The notes under the pieces were generated by a model. It was not told the origin of the DNA and searched no databases. It was given only the letters and a program-made list of their open reading frames with translations. Both the position numbers and the translations under genes were made by a program. Positions 61,865 through 64,000 of a stretch of DNA of 64,000 bases are shown one piece after another. The DNA is from Terrimesophilobacter sp044464485 (lineage in GTDB: Bacteria > Actinomycetota > Actinomycetes > Actinomycetales > Microbacteriaceae). Location of the stretch: positions 1 to 64,000 of the forward strand of contig JBIQLG010000012.1 in the NCBI GenBank assembly GCA_044464485.1, written 5' to 3'. Each line of letters begins with the position of its first letter. Position 1 is the stretch's first letter.

Positions 61865-62935
61865 GTGACGCACACGCTCACGCGCGACGAGGCGCGCCGC
61901 ATCGCGGTGCAGGCGCAGCTGCTGGATGCTCGTCGCCCCGGCGACGTCGTGGAGGTCGCCGAAACGCTCGGGGCGATCAAGATCGACCCGACTGCGACGA
62001 TCGCTCCGGCCGAGCACAGCATCCTGTGGTCGCGCATCGGGCTCGGCTACGACCCGATCCAGCTGTCGAAGGCGGTCGAGAGGGATCGGCTGCTGTTCGA
62101 GTTCGATGGGGCGTTCCGGCCGATGAGTCTGCTGCCGCTCATGCTGCCGGGGATGCGGGAGAGGCCGCAGCGTGCGAGCACGCGCGAGTGGCTGGAGGCT
62201 AACCAGAGCTTTCGCTCTGACGTGCTCGCGCGGCTGCGCGCGGAGGGTCCCCTGCTGGGTTCTGAGATCCCCGACACGGCGGTGGTCGCGCACAGGTCTG
62301 AGGCCGGATGGTACGGAACCAACCAGGTCGTGCACATGCTCGACTTCTTGATGCGACAGGGCGAGATCGCCATCGTGGGCCGCGAGGGCCGCCATCGGCG
62401 GTGGGATCTGGCCGAGCGCGTGTATCCACAAAACCTGCCCGAATATTCTCTCGAGGAGGCGGAGCGGTTGCTGCAGGAACGTCGCTTGCAGGCCGCCGGC
62501 ATAGCGAAGCAGAAGTCTCCGTGGACTCCCGTCGGCGAGGCGGGCGAGCCGGCAAAGGTCGAGGGCAGCTCGTGGAAGTTTCGCGTAGCTCCTGAGGCGC
62601 TCGCCGCACTGGATGACGATCCGGGAGGTCGAGTCGCGTTCCTGAACCCTTACGACGGAATGCTCTTCGACCGCCCCAGGCTCAAGGAGATTTTCGAGTT
62701 CGACTACGTGCTTGAGCAGTTCAAACCGAAATCGCAGCGAAAGTACGGTTTCTTCGCGTACCCGATTCTCATGGGGGACCGGTTCGTCGGAATGCTTGAT
62801 GCCGTCGTCGGCGAGAAGCTCATGGTCAACGCCGTGCACGAGTTTCTGCCGTTCGAAGCGGAAGAGGATGAGATGGTCCGTGCGGAAATCGACGAGTTGG
62901 CCGAGTGGCTGGGCGTTGAGGTTTCCGCCTGGTGA
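61865..62935 (+). CDS. HTH_42 (AlkZ/YcaQ-like) winged-helix protein
   Basis: The 356-residue protein has the family features IDPTATIAPAEHSILWSRIG (about residue 40) and WYGTNQVVHMLDFLMRQGEI, typical of the HTH_42 superfamily that includes DNA glycosylases AlkZ and YcaQ acting on crosslinks. The glycosylase motif is Q-hydrophobic-D/Q; here the first residue is lysine (AIKID). It may therefore bind DNA without this chemistry, or use another residue. GTG start after TACCGT. Confidence 0.8.
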   Translation: MTHTLTRDEARRIAVQAQLLDARRPGDVVEVAETLGAIKIDPTATIAPAEHSILWSRIGLGYDPIQLSKAVERDRLLFEFDGAFRPMSLLPLMLPGMRERPQRASTREWLEANQSFRSDVLARLRAEGPLLGSEIPDTAVVAHRSEAGWYGTNQVVHMLDFLMRQGEIAIVGREGRHRRWDLAERVYPQNLPEYSLEEAERLLQERRLQAAGIAKQKSPWTPVGEAGEPAKVEGSSWKFRVAPEALAALDDDPGGRVAFLNPYDGMLFDRPRLKEIFEFDYVLEQFKPKSQRKYGFFAYPILMGDRFVGMLDAVVGEKLMVNAVHEFLPFEAEEDEMVRAEIDELAEWLGVEVSAW

Positions 62936-62994
62936 CGAGTGCGCGCCGACGAGAGCCTGCTGCGCGTGCACGGCGAGCCAGATCGAGTTCTTGC

Positions 62995-63071
62995 TGGAGC
63001 CCCCTGTCGGATTCGAACCGACGACCCCCGCTTTACAAGAGCGGTGCTCTGGCCAGCTGAGCTAAGGAGGC
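62995..63071 (-). tRNA. tRNA-Thr (anticodon TGT), CCA encoded
   Basis: On the minus strand GCCTCCT pairs with AGGGGGC (one G-T pair), the anticodon loop is CTTGTAA, and the T arm reads GTCGG-TTCGAAT-CCGAC. A discriminator T and encoded CCA (62997-62995) finish the gene. Confidence 0.97.
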
Positions 63072-63075
63072 GAAT

Positions 63076-63102
63076 GACCTCCCCTATAGTACTGGGGAGG
63101 TC
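63076..63102 (-). terminator. Hairpin after msrB, possible terminator
   Basis: GACCTCCCC (63076-63084) pairs perfectly with 63094-63102 around a 9-base loop, five bases behind the msrB stop and before tRNA-Thr. It lacks a T-run, so it may be a weak terminator or 3' stabiliser. Confidence 0.5.
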
Positions 63103-63107
63103 AGGGG

Positions 63108-63512
63108 TCAGTTGTCCTTCGGTGCGAAACTGAGCGAGACCGAGTTCATGCAAAATCGTTCGCCCGTGGGGGTCTGTGGCGCGTCGTCGAAGACGTGGCC
63201 GAGGTGGGAGCCGCAGTTCGCGCAACGCACCTCGATGCGCTCCATGCCGAGCGTCGAATCCTTGAGAAGAACCACCGCATCCTTGTCGGACGGGATGTAG
63301 AAGCTCGGCCATCCGCAGTGCGAGTCGAACTTCGCGTCGCTGCGGAACAGCTCGGCACCGCAGCCCTTGCACGAGTACACGCCTTCCCGCTTCTCATCGA
63401 GTAGCTCACCGGTCCAGGGGCGTTCGGTTGCGGCCTGCCGGAGCACGGCAAACTCCTGCTCGCTCAGCTGCTGCCGCCACTCTTCATCGCTCTTGGTGAC
63501 GTTGTAGTTCAT
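63108..63512 (-). CDS. msrB: Peptide-methionine (R)-S-oxide reductase
   Basis: The 134-residue enzyme repairs oxidised methionine. Zinc pairs CKGCG and CANCG, the catalytic cysteine in ERFCMNSVSLSF and HCGWPSFY are all present. The ATG has a GGAAGGAC site upstream. It is separated from tRNA-Thr by a hairpin and is divergent from the DUF3263 gene. Confidence 0.96.
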   Translation of the reverse strand: MNYNVTKSDEEWRQQLSEQEFAVLRQAATERPWTGELLDEKREGVYSCKGCGAELFRSDAKFDSHCGWPSFYIPSDKDAVVLLKDSTLGMERIEVRCANCGSHLGHVFDDAPQTPTGERFCMNSVSLSFAPKDN

Positions 63513-63662
63513 GGTGATGTCCTTCCCCGGAACGATAATGGGCCCGGTTACACACTATTCAACAGCGTGAGCTCCCGGGATGTTCCTGCGGTCGGAGCGC
63601 CTCAGGAAACACACGGGAGGCACGAAATACACTGTGCAACAGCATCCGGAAAGGGCATAGGC

Positions 63663-64000
63663 GTGGCATCCACCGAAAAGTCGAGGTCCGAAGACGTTCT
63701 CGATGCGCCCTCGACCGGTGAAATCGTGCCAGACTCCGGCGCAGGCGGCTTATCGGACCGGGACAGGCGCATTCTCGACTTCGAAAGAGAGTGGACCCAT
63801 CACCGGCAACCGCGGGATGAAGCGGTGCGCGAGAGATTCGGCCTGTCTACTACCCGGTATTATCAAGTGCTGAACGCTGTCATTGACTCACCGGCGGCTA
63901 TTGCGTACGACCCCATGCTGGTGAGGCGACTTCAGCGGGTTCGGGAGATCAGGGCCAACGCGAGAACCCTGCTCACGCCTCGCAGCGCAGATCGTTCGAA
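63663..64000 (+). CDS. DUF3263 protein, 3' end beyond the window
   Basis: The GTG at 63663 (GGAAAGGG 8 bases upstream) opens a frame of at least 112 codons that runs off the edge. After a polar N-terminus comes LSDRDRRILDFEREWTHHR and FGLSTTRYYQVLNAVIDSPA, the pattern of DUF3263, a small helix-turn-helix-like domain found in actinobacteria. Function is unknown; relatives usually lie near a LytR C-terminal-domain gene. A TACACT box lies at 63628-63633. Confidence 0.8.
   Translation, partial: MASTEKSRSEDVLDAPSTGEIVPDSGAGGLSDRDRRILDFEREWTHHRQPRDEAVRERFGLSTTRYYQVLNAVIDSPAAIAYDPMLVRRLQRVREIRANARTLLTPRSADRS

Overview
The window is high-GC chromosomal DNA from an actinomycete, most likely a member of Microbacteriaceae (genus not determined). 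The evidence is the gene set: mycothiol synthase (mshD), carD, a fused ispDF, gpmA-senX3-regX3-phoU, a GlnR-type regulator beside mshD, an RskA-type anti-sigma factor, DUF3263 and DUF4032 genes, heavy use of GTG starts, and many genes that start 6-7 bases after a TANNNT -10 box. No insertion sequence, prophage or CRISPR array was seen. Most of the window is housekeeping or metabolic, with a few decayed gene remnants.

Layout. 1-5.1 kb: two translationally coupled FtsX-like permeases (the second runs off the left edge). 5.2-13.2 kb: an N-acetylglucosamine (or chito-oligosaccharide) locus with a ROK regulator, a solute-binding lipoprotein, two permeases, a ROK kinase, nagB and, convergently, nagA; a fossil of a YD-repeat (Rhs-like) gene lies between nagB and nagA. 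13.2-16.3 kb: a YrdB-like gene, purU, an MFS transporter and a Ddn-like protein. 16.4-19.6 kb: two tandem exported GH20 hexosaminidases. 19.8-22.1 kb: a ZTP riboswitch ahead of glyA-folD. 22.9-28.9 kb: galK-galT diverging from galM, a CCC1/VIT1-type transporter with a ferritin-like N-terminus, and a KhtU/KhtT-like antiporter pair. 29.1-31.5 kb: two small membrane proteins divergent from a TetR regulator over a clear operator, degraded DNA, tRNA-Lys(TTT), an orphan terminator and a dipZ 3' fragment. 31.5-35.2 kb: a conserved unknown, an ECF sigma/anti-sigma pair and a TIGR01777 epimerase behind a perfect palindrome. 35.2-43.9 kb: phosphate and polyphosphate block pstSCAB, mutT1, ppk, mshD and glnR. 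44-50.3 kb: small membrane proteins (one of 36 residues), nitrobindin, ygfZ, gpmA, a DsbA-like protein, phoU and senX3-regX3. 51-56.3 kb: carD, ispDF, a metallo-beta-lactamase-fold protein, cysS and rlmB. 56.5-64 kb: a trans-sulfuration enzyme with an Lrp regulator, DUF4032 with a MsiK/UgpC-type ATPase, a second DsbA-like protein, an HTH_42 protein, tRNA-Thr(TGT), msrB and a partial DUF3263 gene.

How the parts fit. Exported GH20 enzymes could release GlcNAc from chitin or wall fragments. The ABC importer, which has no ATPase of its own nearby, could be powered by the MsiK/UgpC-type ATPase 50 kb away. The ROK kinase, NagA and NagB would then deliver fructose-6-phosphate. The pst operon carries an 11-bp direct-repeat PHO box and shares the window with PhoU, SenX3-RegX3, Ppk and MutT1, forming a phosphate-homeostasis set. 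The ZTP riboswitch links one-carbon genes glyA-folD to the purine intermediate ZTP, which accumulates when formyl-folate is short; purU lies nearby. I found no clearly new defence or mobile system. The least explained items are the TetR divergon beside tRNA-Lys, the DUF4032 kinase-like protein coupled to the sugar ATPase, and the widespread leaderless architecture.
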